Source: Limnanthes douglasii subsp. nivea (taxonomy: Eukaryota; Streptophyta; Magnoliopsida; Brassicales; Limnanthaceae). From it: a stretch of DNA of 64,000 nucleotides. Below, in pieces: positions 1 to 11,287 of the stretch; the stretch's first letter is position 1; each line of letters starts with the position of its first letter. The stretch is from positions 183,786,807-183,850,806 of the forward strand of contig JAUPFV010000004.1 in assembly GCA_036936605.1 (NCBI GenBank), given 5' to 3'. The translations under genes and the position numbers were made by a program. The notes below the pieces were generated by a model. That model was not told the origin of the DNA, ran no database searches, and saw nothing but the letters and a program-made list of their open reading frames with translations.

Positions 1-566
1 ATACAAGGAGGTTAGGAAAATTCCAGCTCCACAACCAATTGTGCTTGAACCACCATCTGTTCGGACCACCCATGATTTATTGGTTTTATCTCATGAAGTT
101 TGTTTGGAGTTCGTGTCCGCAAGGAATTCTATCATGACATCAGCCACTGATTGAGCTTTGATAGTTCTTCGGGGGGGGGGGGGGAATTGATATCATAATC
201 ACCTTATTCTACCGACCACTTGGTCATCCTGGTTGATATATATACCTTCTGAAGAACATTATTTAGTGGGAAAGACGTTCGGACAACAATGAAATGAGAT
301 TGAAAATACAGCATCATCTTCCTTGCTACAATCACCAAGGCTAGTGCCAATTTTTCAAGCTTTAAATACCTCTTCTAAGCATTTATTAAACTTTTGCTGA
401 TATAGTATACCGGACGCGGGTAATTATCCACTTCTCATACCAGTACTGCACTTATAGCACATTCCGACACAGCCAAGTATACATAGAGTGTTTCTCCTTG
501 AACAGGTCTGAAAAGAGTCTTTGGTGAGGATAAGTGTTTCTTTATCTCAACAAAAGCTTAGTTACA
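1..566 (-). pseudogene. RT connection/RNase H region of element A, degenerate
   Basis: Immediately downstream (minus strand) of the RT, conceptual frames contain recognisable gypsy pieces: an FNWSP segment at the end of RT, AVSECAISAVLV (start of the RNase H-like fold), RPVYYISKSL, and near base 60 a WVVRTDGGSS segment matching the second RNase H-like domain of Tat elements. Several stops and shifts interrupt it. A homopolymer of 14 G at 171-184 sits in the middle and destroys the frame. RNase H would remove the RNA template during reverse transcription; this copy cannot encode it. Confidence 0.6.
171..184. repeat. Poly-G tract, 14 bp
   Basis: An uninterrupted run of 14 G inside the decayed RNase H region of element A. 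It could be real slippage expansion or a sequencing/assembly artefact; homopolymers of this length are error-prone. Confidence 0.7.
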
Positions 567-1320
567 CTATGGAGACCAGTTAAAGTCTTTAGCATTCTTC
601 AAGGTTTGGAAAAATAGAGCACACTTATCCAAAGACCTTGAAATAAACCGGTTTAAGGTAGCCAACCTTCCGGTGAGCCTTTGGACTTCTTTAACATTCC
701 GAGGAGGATCCATTTCCAATAGGGCATTAAGCTGATTTATATCGGGTTGGATACCTTTCTCACTTATCACATAACCCAGAAAATTTCCATATCGGACACC
801 AAACACACATTTTTCTAGATTTAACTTCAAATTCACAGCTGCTAAATTAGTAAATGATCCTTGAAGATCAATTATGTGCAAATCCTCCTCCAAGCTTTTA
901 ACCATCATGTCATCTATGTACACTTCCATATTTCTGCCAATCTGATCAGCAAATGCTTTGTTCACCAACTTGTGATAAGTATCCCCAGCATTCTTTAACC
1001 CAAAGGGCATTACCTTGTAGCAACGGAGACCTCTATCTGTTATAAAGGTAGTGTGATCTTGATCCGTTGGATCCACCTGTATCTGGTTGTACCCAGAGAA
1101 AGCATCCATGAAGGACAACAACTTATTTCCAGATGTAGAGTCTACCAACTGATCTATCAAGGGGACTGGATACAGATCTTTTGAGCAAACTCTATTGAGG
1201 TCAGTGAAATCAATGCACATAAGCCATTTCTTATTCTTTTTCATGACTAACACAGGATTGGCAGTCCATAAAGGATACTAAGATTCTTTTTTGTATCCTA
1301 TCTTGGTAAGCCGATCAACC
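567..1320 (-). pseudogene. Reverse transcriptase domain of element A
   Basis: An open stretch of about 228 codons covers most of a Ty3/gypsy RT: DFTDLNRVC near the N-terminal side, FMDAFSGYNQI (first catalytic Asp), PFGLKNAG, and the YIDDMMVKS catalytic pair, followed by LGYVISEKGI and the thumb segment. It copies element RNA into cDNA within the particle. The palm catalytic residues look intact, but the frame is closed by stops on both sides: upstream, 1321-1705 is shifted and degenerate, and downstream the RNase H is broken. The spacing of motifs and the Tat-type sequence make the assignment secure. Confidence 0.88.
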
Positions 1321-1705
1321 TCTTGGACTATCACATATGCTTTTTACTTAGAAAAAGCTTTTCTTTCTGTAAAACAGGTGCAACATCATTTCGGATGGAC
1401 AACTTGTGTGAGATAACACTTGCGGGTACTCCAGTTACATCACTATTGCACCAAGCAAAAAAAAAAGAGAGACGAGAATGTAAAGTAGAAGACTTACGGT
1501 CGCTCCTCCATCTGCTTGTGAGAAGGCTTGGGTTGACTCCAGACTTGATCTTCTTCCCATTCTCCCAAGCGCCACTAACAAACAGGAACTGGGTCTTCTA
1601 ATTCCTCTCCGACTCTAGCAAGTCATCCACAGCTTTGAAGTTATCCCCCATGTTGAAATGGTAGAAGGGGATTTTAAGGAGTGGAAGCATTCAATCATGC
1701 TTATA

Positions 1706-2530
1706 TTAAGATTCCATGATATAGATTATTAAACTACGGAGGAACGAACTGCCTTTGTTACATATACGGGCGTTATTGAAATAATGTGTTATGAGAGACA
1801 AGAACATTCTAACTACATGCTGATTGTTTAGCAAAAAAGATAGTAATTTCTTTTTCAACTCTAGTGCCATATTAGAACCAATCTTGATATTTCTACCCTC
1901 TGCAAGGGAGTGAGTTTCAACTTCTTCAACTGGTATTATAACACTAGGAGCCTCTCTGGGGTCATCAATCTCACTCTCCCCCTCAGAATGCTCCAATAAC
2001 TGCTAATCTTCATTAATGCAAACTGCCCCAAAGTCTTAGGAGCAAGAGCAGTTGCATAGCACTCCCTGGCTATATTTTGACTACTTTGGACAATACCTAC
2101 TTGTCCTTGAACTGCATACTTTATATATTGATGGACTGTTGAGGCCACAACATGCATTCTAGAAAGCCAGGACCTCCCAAAAATTGCATTGTATGATGTG
2201 GGACAGTCTACCACAACGAATAGTACCCTCACCATATTTTTAAAAGACCTATTGCCCAACATCACTTATTCTTCAAATTCCCCAATTACAGCTTCATGTG
2301 AAGCCCACAATAGTTCTATTTGAGTGTTGAATAACAGCCGGATTCCTCATCTGTTTATAGGACCTTAAGAAGAGGATGTTTGCCAAACCGCCCGTATCTA
2401 TCAAAATTTGGCGTATATTATTGTCCCTAATAGATGCTCATATAACCACTGCATCCTCATGAGGCCCGGCAATATTCCTCAAATCATCCCCATCAAAAAC
2501 TATAAATAGGAAAGGGGTTTGGCACTGATG
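1706..2530 (-). pseudogene. Aspartic protease and spacer of element A
   Basis: Minus-strand pieces read DDLRNIAGPHEDAVV, then ILIDTGGLANILF with an intact DTG active site at 2390-2398, then PTSYNAIFGRSWL, the flap/C-terminal signature of Tat proteases (about 2165-2205). A spacer follows (about 1706-1996) with IKIGSNMALELKKKL, as in the pre-RT linker of this lineage. The protease would mature the Gag-Pol polyprotein. Stops and frame changes separate the segments, so the gene is dead although the catalytic triplet survives. Confidence 0.78.
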
Positions 2531-2542
2531 GGAAGACATTCC

Positions 2543-3770
2543 TCATTCCAATTGAGTGGCGAAACTGTGTACATGGCTCTTTCTTGATGAAGGGGTGGAT
2601 GTTGTCAAAGTATCTCCTCCAAAAATGGTCAACGATTCAAAGAAACTAATCAGTCCGGACACCGACTTGATTTGTTCTGTTATGACCCCCACCATATTCC
2701 AAGTTGGATCAGGATCCAAGTACTCAGAATCAACATCGAAACTTTCAAGAATCACCATTTCCCTTTCTTGAGCAGATGTTCCAGCATTGTTTGTAGGGCC
2801 CGTCCGAGGAGCATTGTCAGGCATGTTTCCACTTCTTCTTTTAACATAAGCTCCGAGTTTACCTCTTTTAATAAGGTTATGCACTTCCTATTTTAATGCT
2901 ATGTAGTCTTGAGTGTTATGGCCTATATCATTGTGATATTGGCAAAAACAAGTATTTCGGATCTCCCTGAGAGACTGCAAGGCTGCCGGCTTTCGAAAAT
3001 GGACTTCGTCCTTAGTCTTATCATAGATTGTGGCCACATTCTCCCTTAAATCTAAAACCACTCCGGTTGAACCCAAGGACCTCTTTTACCTCTTGACTGT
3101 TGGCTCTGAGCCTAATTTTGGTTAGACTAAGTTTGTTTAGTCCGGTTGGATCCTTGTCTGGTCTCCTTAGCCTTGTATCCGGACTGATTAGCGGTCGAAG
3201 GAGCTGTTGTAGTGAACCTTACTTGACAATGCACCCTGGTCTTCTTTGTTTCTTCCACATTAATCTGTTGTCCTACTTGATTCAACAGGCCATCCCAGGT
3301 CATAGCTTTTTTCCTGATTACAAAATCAACCAACTTCCCAAAATTCAACCCTTGTCTCAGAGAAACAATTCCCACCTGTTCGAAGCAATTTGCTAATCCG
3401 TTCTTTATATTTAAAAATCGAATTATGTAGTCCTTTAAAGACTCATTTAGTTCTTGGGCACATTGGATAATGATATCTCCATTTCCCTTCACCTATTTAC
3501 TTCAAACAAATTGCCTTCGGAAGGCAACCTAGAATGTACCAAAGTTTCTAATACACCCTTAAGGCAAGCTATTATACCACTTAAGAGCACTTCCCGTGAA
3601 AGTTTGGGAGAAATCTCTGCACAAGAGTTTGTCATCATCATCGAAATTCATCATGAAGATCTTGAATTGCTCCAAATGGTTATCCAGATCTCGACTTCCA
3701 TCATACTTTTCTATTTTAGAGCTGTCAAACCTTTTGGGTAGGTTTCCGAACAATATTTTGGCAGACAAAG
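2543..3770 (-). pseudogene. Gag of element A
   Basis: About 3559-3768 reads KIEKYDGSRDLDNHLEQF and LKWYNSLP, the start of the retrotransposon gag domain. About 3127-3492 continues with QELNESLKDYIIRF and a MTWDGLLNQV segment. About 2888-3076 holds CFCQYHNDIGHNTQDY, a zinc-knuckle-like stretch whose last cysteine is replaced. 2543-2884 is the linker to protease, with RKSHVHSF. Gag forms the particle shell and binds element RNA. At least three frames are involved. The N-terminal part between 3770 and the PBS is too decayed to read. Confidence 0.78.
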
Positions 3771-4385
3771 GTGACTGCCTCTAGTTTTTATTACGACTAA
3801 AAACTATATCTTCGTTAGGTGTTGCGAAAATACCTAGTTTGGTCTGAAAAACAAAAGGATCTATCAGCAATTGATCAGCATGCATGTGGGAGGATCCTTT
3901 GCCCAGATTCCTTTTAAGCCTACCATGCCTATCCGTCGTTTTTAATACTTTTTGATTAACTTCATATTTTTTCTAGATCTCCCTTCATCACTGCTTGATG
4001 ACAAAGATTCCTCAAGCTCAGCCTCATTCAAAGAGCTATCGGAGGACTCTAAAGCTAAACTTTCAACAGGAAAAGATTGAAGTGTCTTCTTAGAGATGAG
4101 ATGAGTCTTTTTTTAACTAAGATGTGTCTTTATTGATGGATCATTCTCTCCAGGATTGTCAGTATGATGAAAAGTTGAAGCCCCTGATTTCTCAATAATC
4201 CACTTTTCTGCTTGTTTTATGGCCCTTAGGCTTCTATCTCTGCTCTCAACTTGTCTCGCTCCTCAACAATATATTCCTTGTTTTCTTGACCGTTTCTACC
4301 ACAGGAGTGGAGTACCTTGGTCATTCAGATCCATCCGAACTGGTTCTATTTACAGGCTTTGAATATAAAATTCAAGCACCTTCGT

Positions 4386-4405
4386 GCTCCTGATGTGGTC
4401 TCCAA
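4386..4405 (-). promoter_or_regulatory. Primer-binding site of element A (tRNA not identified)
   Basis: On the minus strand, immediately after the presumed LTR end, the sequence begins TTGGAGACCACATCAGGAGC. Fifteen of 20 positions match the site at the same place in element D (34665-34684), which supports both calls. The TGG start fits pairing with a tRNA CCA end; the tRNA species cannot be named from sequence alone. Confidence 0.55.
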
Positions 4406-5060
4406 TTTGGTTTGGTTTATTTTGGGATGAGGGTAGTTTGGTAAAGTATTTTGGTAAGTTTGAGGTATTTTATGTTTAGTATGAGGAGTAGTGAGATAAT
4501 TAAGCAGTATTCTTGTATTAAATGTTGATCACCTTCATTAATGAGAATGGTTGGGGTATTTATAGTCTTTAATTAATGACCCATGGGCTTACCGGGTCAA
4601 ATTGTGAAAACGGGTCAAGTTTAATGACCCATTAGTCTTTAAGTAGATTAGCTAATAGCTTAGTCAAAAGGTGTTTTACATTTGTCCTGTTCGGATTTTT
4701 TAGTGGAGTGATATGGTCTGAATTACCCCTGTCCGGATTACGTGGTGGGCTATGTCTGAAGAATCCGAACTCATCAGTATTAACATGCTCTGTCCATCGA
4801 CTATTTTCCTCTTCCGTTCACAGAGCCAATGTCCCTTCCTCATTTCCTCATTCTTCATGGAAGGGAGATGATTCTATCATTTCTCACGCCCTCCGACTTT
4901 ATGGCACTAACAACATGATACCATCATTATTATGCTCCTCGAACCTTTTTTCCATCAGACCATGCAGCCTCTCCATAATCGCAACTTCCCCACTATCGGC
5001 CATTACTACTTTCCTGTCTCGCAATACTATTAATTCTGGCACCCACCTACAAGTAATATA
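4406..5060 (-). repeat. 5' LTR of element A (right limit approximate), with TATA box
   Basis: The region upstream (minus strand) of the PBS carries TATAAATA on the minus strand at 4557-4564, followed about 150 bp later by the LTR end. This is the expected U3-R-U5 order. There is no coding content. The other LTR is outside the window, so the outer boundary cannot be fixed; 5060 is a working limit. Confidence 0.5.
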
Positions 5061-5594
5061 AAGAGGAAAACATTGTTGCTAGCTTGATCAGTGGATTAAC
5101 TGCACTTTCTTGCCATTCTTCCTTGCACCAGTCTTGATAATTACCTTCACCTGCACATATACACAATTCTGTTATGACATATTTCATCATAATGCTTACC
5201 AATAAATTACCAATACAAACTCAATCCACTTACAACTAGATTTTCATAGCCTTTCTAACTCTAAGTTTATAACAACACTTTCGTGCTCCCAATTCCCTTA
5301 TACAAATATGAATCTATGCTTCCAATTTTTGTTTGAGGTGGGAAGATCTACTAATCGTCTAACTCCGCCTAGTTGAAGATATAATAAACGGGAGCGGACC
5401 AATTTAGATACATATACCGCGGGTAATAAGTTCTCTAGGCATATAGGTATGTTTAAAACCTTCGAGTATGAGATAAACTCTTATTGTGAATTGATCATAT
5501 TTTATACATAAATATTATTGTGTTATTTTCCTTTTTCTTTCTTTTTTCTTCTCTACATGAATTTGATGTTTGAGTATGGTTTCACCTCATCAAA

Positions 5595-5614
5595 TTGGAT
5601 TCGTCTGTGGGAAC
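5595..5614 (+). promoter_or_regulatory. Decayed Tat-type primer-binding site, copy 1
   Basis: TTGGATTCGTCTGTGGGAAC, preceded by ATCAAA. It resembles the PBS of element E (minus strand TTGGTGTCGTATGTGGGTAC at 63816-63835) and the common Tat-type leader. No gag follows, so this would be an isolated LTR-end/leader remnant. Confidence 0.4.
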
Positions 5615-5888
5615 ATAATTTTTCTCATCTTTCTAAAAGCCGAAATCATTTTGATGGAGAAAGAGAGTATTACACAAATTTTGTTTTTGTTTTAATTTTA
5701 TGCATATTCAGGAGAATCGAGATTCGCAAACCTAGAAGAGTTCAAGTTGAAGATTTGATTGCGATTTGAAGAATTGATCGAGTCGGGCTTTTCATCACCG
5801 TTTTATCCAAAATGAGAGGTAATAAACAAGGAACGTATCAATTGATTCATGTAACTCATGTAACTGGTATTCATTTAGAGCAATCCAA

Positions 5889-5966
5889 ATTTTAGTTTCT
5901 TCTTTCATGTGATTACAATTCAAGTTTATTTTAGTTTCTTCTTTCATGTGATTACAATTCACGTTT
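5889..5966. repeat. Tandem duplication, 2 x 39 bp
   Basis: Two adjacent copies of a 39-bp unit beginning ATTTTAGTTTCTTCTTTC (5889-5927 and 5928-5966), nearly identical. Its function is unknown. Confidence 0.9.
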
Positions 5967-6598
5967 TGGTTATTGATTGAGAAAAGAAACATCAAACCCT
6001 AACTTTTTCGATTAAGTTTGTTTGTCAATAAATATTTGTTTTTTTGTTTCACTTGTTTTAAGTAGATTCATAGAAAAATTAATGTAAAATATATAAAAAA
6101 AGTTTTGTCTAGTATTTATCTATCTAAGGCTAATAAACAATGCACTCTATCTGTTCGAAGAAATAAAACATCCATCATGTATAAATTATGTTTCTATTTT
6201 ATTTTATTTCTATGCAAATTGTACATATGAGTATTTGTAAATAAACTGTGTGTATCTATATTTGTATATTATATGTTATTGTTATTATACCGGTTAATAT
6301 AGCTATATTTAATATATAATATTCCGATAATAATAAAGAAAACGAAATATATTTATATTTAATTACACATAATATTTTGTAAGTTATTTATGTATTTTCC
6401 ATGTAATAAACGAAAATAAACGCGAATAAGGAAACGAGCTCATCTGTAACTAGCATAAGTAAAAGTGAAAACAAATGTAAGATAAACCATTTTTGGATAC
6501 ATATTTTTATTATATTATTTTCTTTTTATATTTAATTTTTTTTCTTCTCTACAAACTATTTTTATATTTAATTATAATTTCTTTTTTTTTCTATCAAA

Positions 6599-6618
6599 TT
6601 GGTGTCGTTCTTGGGAAG
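6599..6618 (+). promoter_or_regulatory. Decayed Tat-type primer-binding site, copy 2
   Basis: TTGGTGTCGTTCTTGGGAAG, preceded by ATCAAA and followed by TTCTCATTTTTCTA, which mirrors copy 1 and its context 1004 bp upstream. The approximately 120-bp surroundings of the two sites are alignable by eye, which suggests two remnants of one family. Confidence 0.4.
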
Positions 6619-7839
6619 CTATGTTTCTCATTTTTCTACCCACCATTTGTTTTGGAAATAAGATGTAAGTGCATTTTTTTCTTTTTAGTTGAGTATAGAT
6701 ACGATTTTTATTGAAGTGCGGTTAGTTATTTTGACGTTAGTTCTTGAATGAGTTCCAAGACTTTCCATTATTTTGCTTGCCAAACTATTAACTCATGAGT
6801 GTTAGAATGTGGATCGTAACGATGAATCGATAAAAATTTATAGTCGAATCACGTTGAGATAAAATATTTTACTAAAATGACAATAGTATCTTCTATGCGA
6901 TAAACATGCTTTCATTCTACCTATCACTTAGACTTTCTTATGACAACCATAAAATATTTATTTACTTTATTATTATCACAATTAATTGTTTATTTATTTA
7001 TTCATACCATTTATTTGCAATAAACTTTCATCCATCATGAAAAAATAAAATAAAAAATCTTGAATGTATTATTTATTAATTTTTTATACACGTCAAATAA
7101 CTTTATGTAAGGCATTAATGCTATATTGATTACAAACCATAATAAAAAATATGATAAAAACAAATTAACGTGTTATTTATATCTCTTATCCAAATTTATG
7201 TAAACATTAATAACAAAAATATAAAGTGACAACTTTATGTAAAACATTAATAACAAAAATAAAAAGTGACATAAAGATAAGTTGAATCCACAATGGTAAT
7301 AGTTATTAGAATTTATAACTTCTTAACACGTGATGATGAAATTTTTAAACAATTTATATCTTTTATTAGAATTAACATATATTCTACTGTATTATTTACG
7401 TCTATATAGGTTACTTTGTTTCTTATTAGTTGTTCAATAATTTGTATCTTTTATTAGAGTTAATATACATTAAATGCATTATTTATGTTTGTATATTCTA
7501 TGTTGCACTTATTTCCTTTTCTACGTTACGCCAATATTTGTATTATCTATTATGTCACCTTAATGCGGCAGCTGTTCATCCCCACTCGTACATATTCCGA
7601 CTCTCACCATAGCAACACGCACAACAATTCGGAGAAGAGACGAAGCTACCAAAACTCTAAATTCGTATTCGTAGCTACCGAGATAACACAGGGTAAGAAA
7701 TATTTTATGGATTTCTTATTTAACTTATTGAACCATGATGTTAAATCATCCTGTAATAATACGGAAGAAATATTTATAGGATGTAGACATTTTTTTATCT
7801 TCATATTCCGAACTGCACCAGATGATCTTTGAATCATTT

Positions 7840-8337
7840 GTTAGATTATGATCTTCTAAGAGATGACAACCAAAACTCAATGATTGATTCTGAAGGAAAA
7901 ACCGATCTGTTTTTCTTAAAGGTCTTTTTTCTCTCTGTATTTAATGTTGTCTCTTTTAAGAATGAGAAACTCATTCTTATATAGAACTAAAGTGAGAAAA
8001 CGGTTCTTCTCTTTTAACTGTCTGTAACTTCCAGACAGTTGCTTAATGAAGACTGGTCCTTATTAAATTTCCACCCTTAGGGACCATAACCCGATATTAT
8101 TTTGTTTTACAAAATAAACCCAAAACTTTACGTTTTGCTTAAGTTGTTTATTTCCGAATCCAATCTTTCACAGTATTTGGAATTAAACCTAGTATCTATA
8201 CAATTACCTCCATGATACATATTTTATATACTAATTTGTTCTTTTCTTTATGATTACTTTTTTTGGACTAATATTAACGATAGTCTGATACATCGATAAA
8301 ACATGTGACAATCCAACTCAATGGAAAAATTCCAACA
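7840..8337 (-). repeat. 3' LTR of element F with TATA box
   Basis: On the minus strand the LTR begins TGTTGGAATTTTTCC, directly after a purine-rich CCAAGTGGGAAAT (plus-strand 8338-8350). TATATAAG on the minus strand lies at 7976-7983, as expected for the promoter. The inner end (8337) is well defined; the outer end near 7840 is inferred from the usual LTR length, because no second copy exists for comparison. Confidence 0.6.
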
Positions 8338-8770
8338 ATTTCCCACTTGGATCATCATATGCTACTATAGGATGCATCCACTTAATGAACATTCTTAATT
8401 TCTATCGTCACATAGATAACTTTAACAATCCCGTAAATGACCATTAACGATATAGGACTAAAGTCATCATCAATGCATTTCAAGCCGCAAATAGATGCAT
8501 GAGTAATCACGATATCACAACAATCAACTACATGGATCTATCATGGTGCATAGCATAAGAATAATATGAAATGTAATCTTACATATCTATTCTCAATTGG
8601 TCCCACTTAATTAGAGGTCTACTTACAGCAGAGTATGAATAATCAAAGATAAGAGCACACTGAAAACTTATACATAAATATGTTTGCATTAATGACCTTA
8701 AGTTCGCGATTATCATAATACAAACAAATTTAACAGCTTAATACAAACTCCCACTGAAACTAACAATCCG
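8338..8770 (-). other. 3' untranslated region of element F
   Basis: Non-coding sequence between the RNase H stop and the LTR. It is bounded by two purine-rich sites on the minus strand, AGTTTCAGTGGGAGTTTG next to RNase H and CCAAGTGGGAAAT next to the LTR. This two-site layout is common in related copia elements. Confidence 0.6.
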
Positions 8771-9412
8771 TTAAGTACACAACACCCATGTTAATGGTGT
8801 GTTCATAAAAGCTTTAGGGACTAATGCCTTCGTAAGAAGATCTGCTAACATCGAGTTTGTCCATATGTGCTCCACACTGATTTGACCACTATGTATTCTC
8901 TCTTTAACAGACAAGAACTTAATATCTACATGTTTGGACTTAACTGAGCTCCCGTTACTGTTTGAATACTGAACTACCGAGTTATTGTCACAGCATAACC
9001 TAAGGAGTCTATCTATCCCCTCTACGATTCGCAGTCCCGTGACAAAATTTCGCAGCCAAAGCGCCTGATTGGATGCCTCGAAACAAGCAACCAATTCTGC
9101 AGCCATAGTGGAAGATGTAATAAGTGTTTGTTTAACACTTTTCCATGATATTGCACCTCCTGCTAAAAGGAATATAACGTCAGAGGTTGAACGATAAGAA
9201 TCCTCACATCCAGCGAAATCCGAGTCGGAATACCCTATGACCTCCAGTTTATCCGACTTCTTATATGTTAACCTGTGATGTTTTGTTTGTTGTAAATACC
9301 GGAGAACTCTTTTGACTACTTTCCAGTTTTCTATCCCCGGATTACTTACATATCTCCCTAACACACCCACCGCAAAAGCAATATCTGGCCGTGTACAAAC
9401 TTGAGCATACAT
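8771..9412 (-). pseudogene. RNase H domain of element F
   Basis: A 213-codon open stretch starts inside the MYAQVCTRPDIAFAVG motif that precedes copia RNase H. It then reads DSDFAGCEDSYRSTS (first catalytic Asp region), SWKSVKQTLITSSTMAAE, CCDNNSVVQYS, SKHVDIKF and LADLLTKAL. These are the standard copia RNase H blocks in order. The domain is nearly full length and ends at a natural-looking stop before the purine tract. It is out of frame with the RT segment upstream, so the polyprotein is broken. Confidence 0.85.
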
Positions 9413-10361
9413 CAGACTTCCAACAGCCGAAGCATATGGGATCGATTTTATGAATTTGAATTCCTAACACAAATGATGCATCACCAAGATCTTTCATATC
9501 CAATTTGTCTGAAAGAAATTTCTTGGTCGTATGTAACAATTCCTTATCGTTCGTGGCCAATAATATGTCATCAACATACAGCATTAGAAATATGAATTTA
9601 CTCCCATTGAACTTTTGATACACACAATCCTACACTGAATTTGTCTCGGAACCAAATGAGACAATAACTTCAAGGAATTTGTGATACCACTGTCGAGACG
9701 CTTGGTTGAGGCCATAAATAGATATCTTTAGTTTGCATATCGTCGACTTTGGATCACCGGAGATAAAGTTTTCAGGTTGTAATATATAGATCGTTTCCTC
9801 AATGTCTCTATTAAGAAAAGCGGTCTTTACATCCATTTGATGGAGCTCAAGGTCGAAGTGTGCAACTAATGCCATGATTGTCCGAAAAGAATCCTTCGAA
9901 GAGATTAGAGAGAAGGTTTCTTTAAACTCAATCCCTTCACGTTGAGTAAAACCCTTAGCTACAAGTCGCGCTTTATGTCTCTCCATACTACCCTTAGAAT
10001 CCCGTTTGGTATTAAAAATCCATTTACAACCAATCGGCTTCTTTCCTTCAAGTAATGGAATAAGCTCCCATACCATGTTATCTTGCATTGATTTAAACTC
10101 TTCGTTCATTGCTTTAATCCATAAGTGAGAATCATAACTTTTCATGGCTTCACAAACACTTAAAGGATCGTTTTCTGTTGAACTATAAAATTCTTCATGT
10201 TCTTGAAGATACACTATATATTCTGAAGATATAGCGCTCTTTCTTTCTCTAGTAGATCTACGTAGATGCATAATTTCTTCATTTTGCACTTGAACTTCTT
10301 GAGGAGGTAAAGTTTGTTCTTCTTGAACAAATTCATTTTGCTTAATTGGAACAACATCCAT
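9342..10361 (-). pseudogene. Reverse transcriptase domain of element F
   Basis: Two adjoining open stretches make one copia RT. 9630-10361 carries the linker, VWELIPLLEGKKPIGCKWIF, KARLVAKGFTQREG, MDVKTAFLNRDIEETIY and YGLNQASRQWYHK. 9342-9623 carries FLMLYVDDILLATND with the catalytic YVDD and KDLGDASFVLGIQI. A stop between them (near 9625) and a shift before RNase H show decay. The catalytic Asp residues in DVKTAF and YVDD remain. Confidence 0.88.
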
Positions 10362-10627
10362 AGGAGGAAGATTAAAATCATCTTGAGTATCTATATGTTT
10401 AACGAATCTGAAGTGATGATTGGCCTTCTAATTACCATATCATCATCTCACACTATAGTATCATTGTTAGAACCTTCATGAATCTCTACTGATTCTTCCT
10501 CAAAATGAATGTTCGTTACTAAATTCTTCCCCCCAAACTCTATATCCTCAAAGAATTTCAATGTACCCGTCTTTAATATATTCTTTGAAGAAGGATCATA
10601 AAACTTAAAACCCTTACTGTGCTCGGA

Positions 10628-11215
10628 TTATCCGATGAAATAACTACTAACCGTTTTGGAGTCCAATTTCTTTTCAGTCGGCCTATAAGGCTTCGCTTCA
10701 GCTGGACATCCCCAAACCTGTAAATGTCTTAAACTAGGTTTACGCCTAGTCCAAAGTTCATACGGTGTCTTAGTAGTTGCTTTCGTCGGAACTCTATTAA
10801 GTAGGTAGGTTGCACATTTCATTGCTTCTCGCCAGAGTGATATAGGTAATGTTGGCAAACCCGACATCATATACTGAGGGACTATCCCACACTCCTCTAG
10901 GAACTTTGCAAACGGTCTATAACGTTGTTCACGTTAATCATCATATCTCCCGTAGTATTCACCACCACAGTCTGATCTGACGCACTTCATGTATTTACCA
11001 AGTTGTTTTTCAACTTCGATCTTAAAGACTTTGAACTTGTCAATGGCTTCTGATTTTTTGTGAATAAGATATAGATACCCATATCGTAAAAAGTCGTCAA
11101 TGAAAGATACAAAATATCGTTGGTCGTTCCATAATGATGTAGGGAACGGATCGCAGATGTCTATATGTATCAAATCCAAGACCCCTTTCGCTTTGTATGC
11201 ATCTAATCGTTTCAC
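10628..11215 (-). pseudogene. Integrase core of element F, catalytic Glu region deleted
   Basis: 10934-11215 reads IHIDICDPFP (first Asp), FIDDFLRYGYLYLI and VRSDCGGEYYG (second Asp). 10628-10870 reads PTLPISLWREAMKCATYLLN, RVPTKATTKTPYELW and LRHLQVWGCPAEAKPY. At the join near 10855 the sequence passes from the ECGIVPQYM segment directly to LPTLPISLW. The stretch that normally carries NG(V/R)AERRNRT and the catalytic Glu of the D,D,E triad is missing. Integrase would insert the cDNA; this copy cannot. Confidence 0.82.
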
Positions 11216-11287
11216 TTTGGTATGTTTTTCTTTTATACATTCAACGCAAACGTTGAAGTCCGAAAAATCCAGTTCACTTAATAAACC

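Larger units (their letters stand above)
1..5060 (-). mobile_element. Ty3/gypsy Tat-lineage LTR retrotransposon A, left end cut by window edge
   Basis: Seen: reading the minus strand from about 4.4 kb down to base 1, there is an LTR end, a primer-binding site, gag, protease, reverse transcriptase and the start of RNase H, in the standard Ty3/gypsy order. The RT carries a YIDDMMVKS catalytic motif and a PFGLKNAG motif, typical of the plant Tat group (Tat/Retand/Ogre) and unlike the YFDDILIYS of chromoviruses. Integrase and the 3' LTR lie beyond base 1. Frames are broken throughout, so this is a dead copy. The outer (right) limit of the 5' LTR is a guess because its partner LTR is outside the window. 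Confidence 0.85.
5061..7839. other. AT-rich non-coding stretch with retrotransposon leader remnants
   Basis: No convincing gene. The short ORFs here are AT-rich and resemble nothing I recognise. The only structured signals are two Tat-type primer-binding-site-like motifs (5595-5614, 6599-6618) in similar surroundings, a 39-bp tandem duplication (5889-5966), and a degenerate direct repeat near 7196-7272 built on a TTATGTAAACATTAATAAC-like unit. Confidence 0.6.

Noticed and set aside
5518..5769. 83-codon plus-strand ORF after a T-rich leader
   Set aside because: Low-complexity Phe-rich start, no recognisable domain, and it overlaps an LTR-end/PBS-like motif; more likely a retrotransposon leader remnant.
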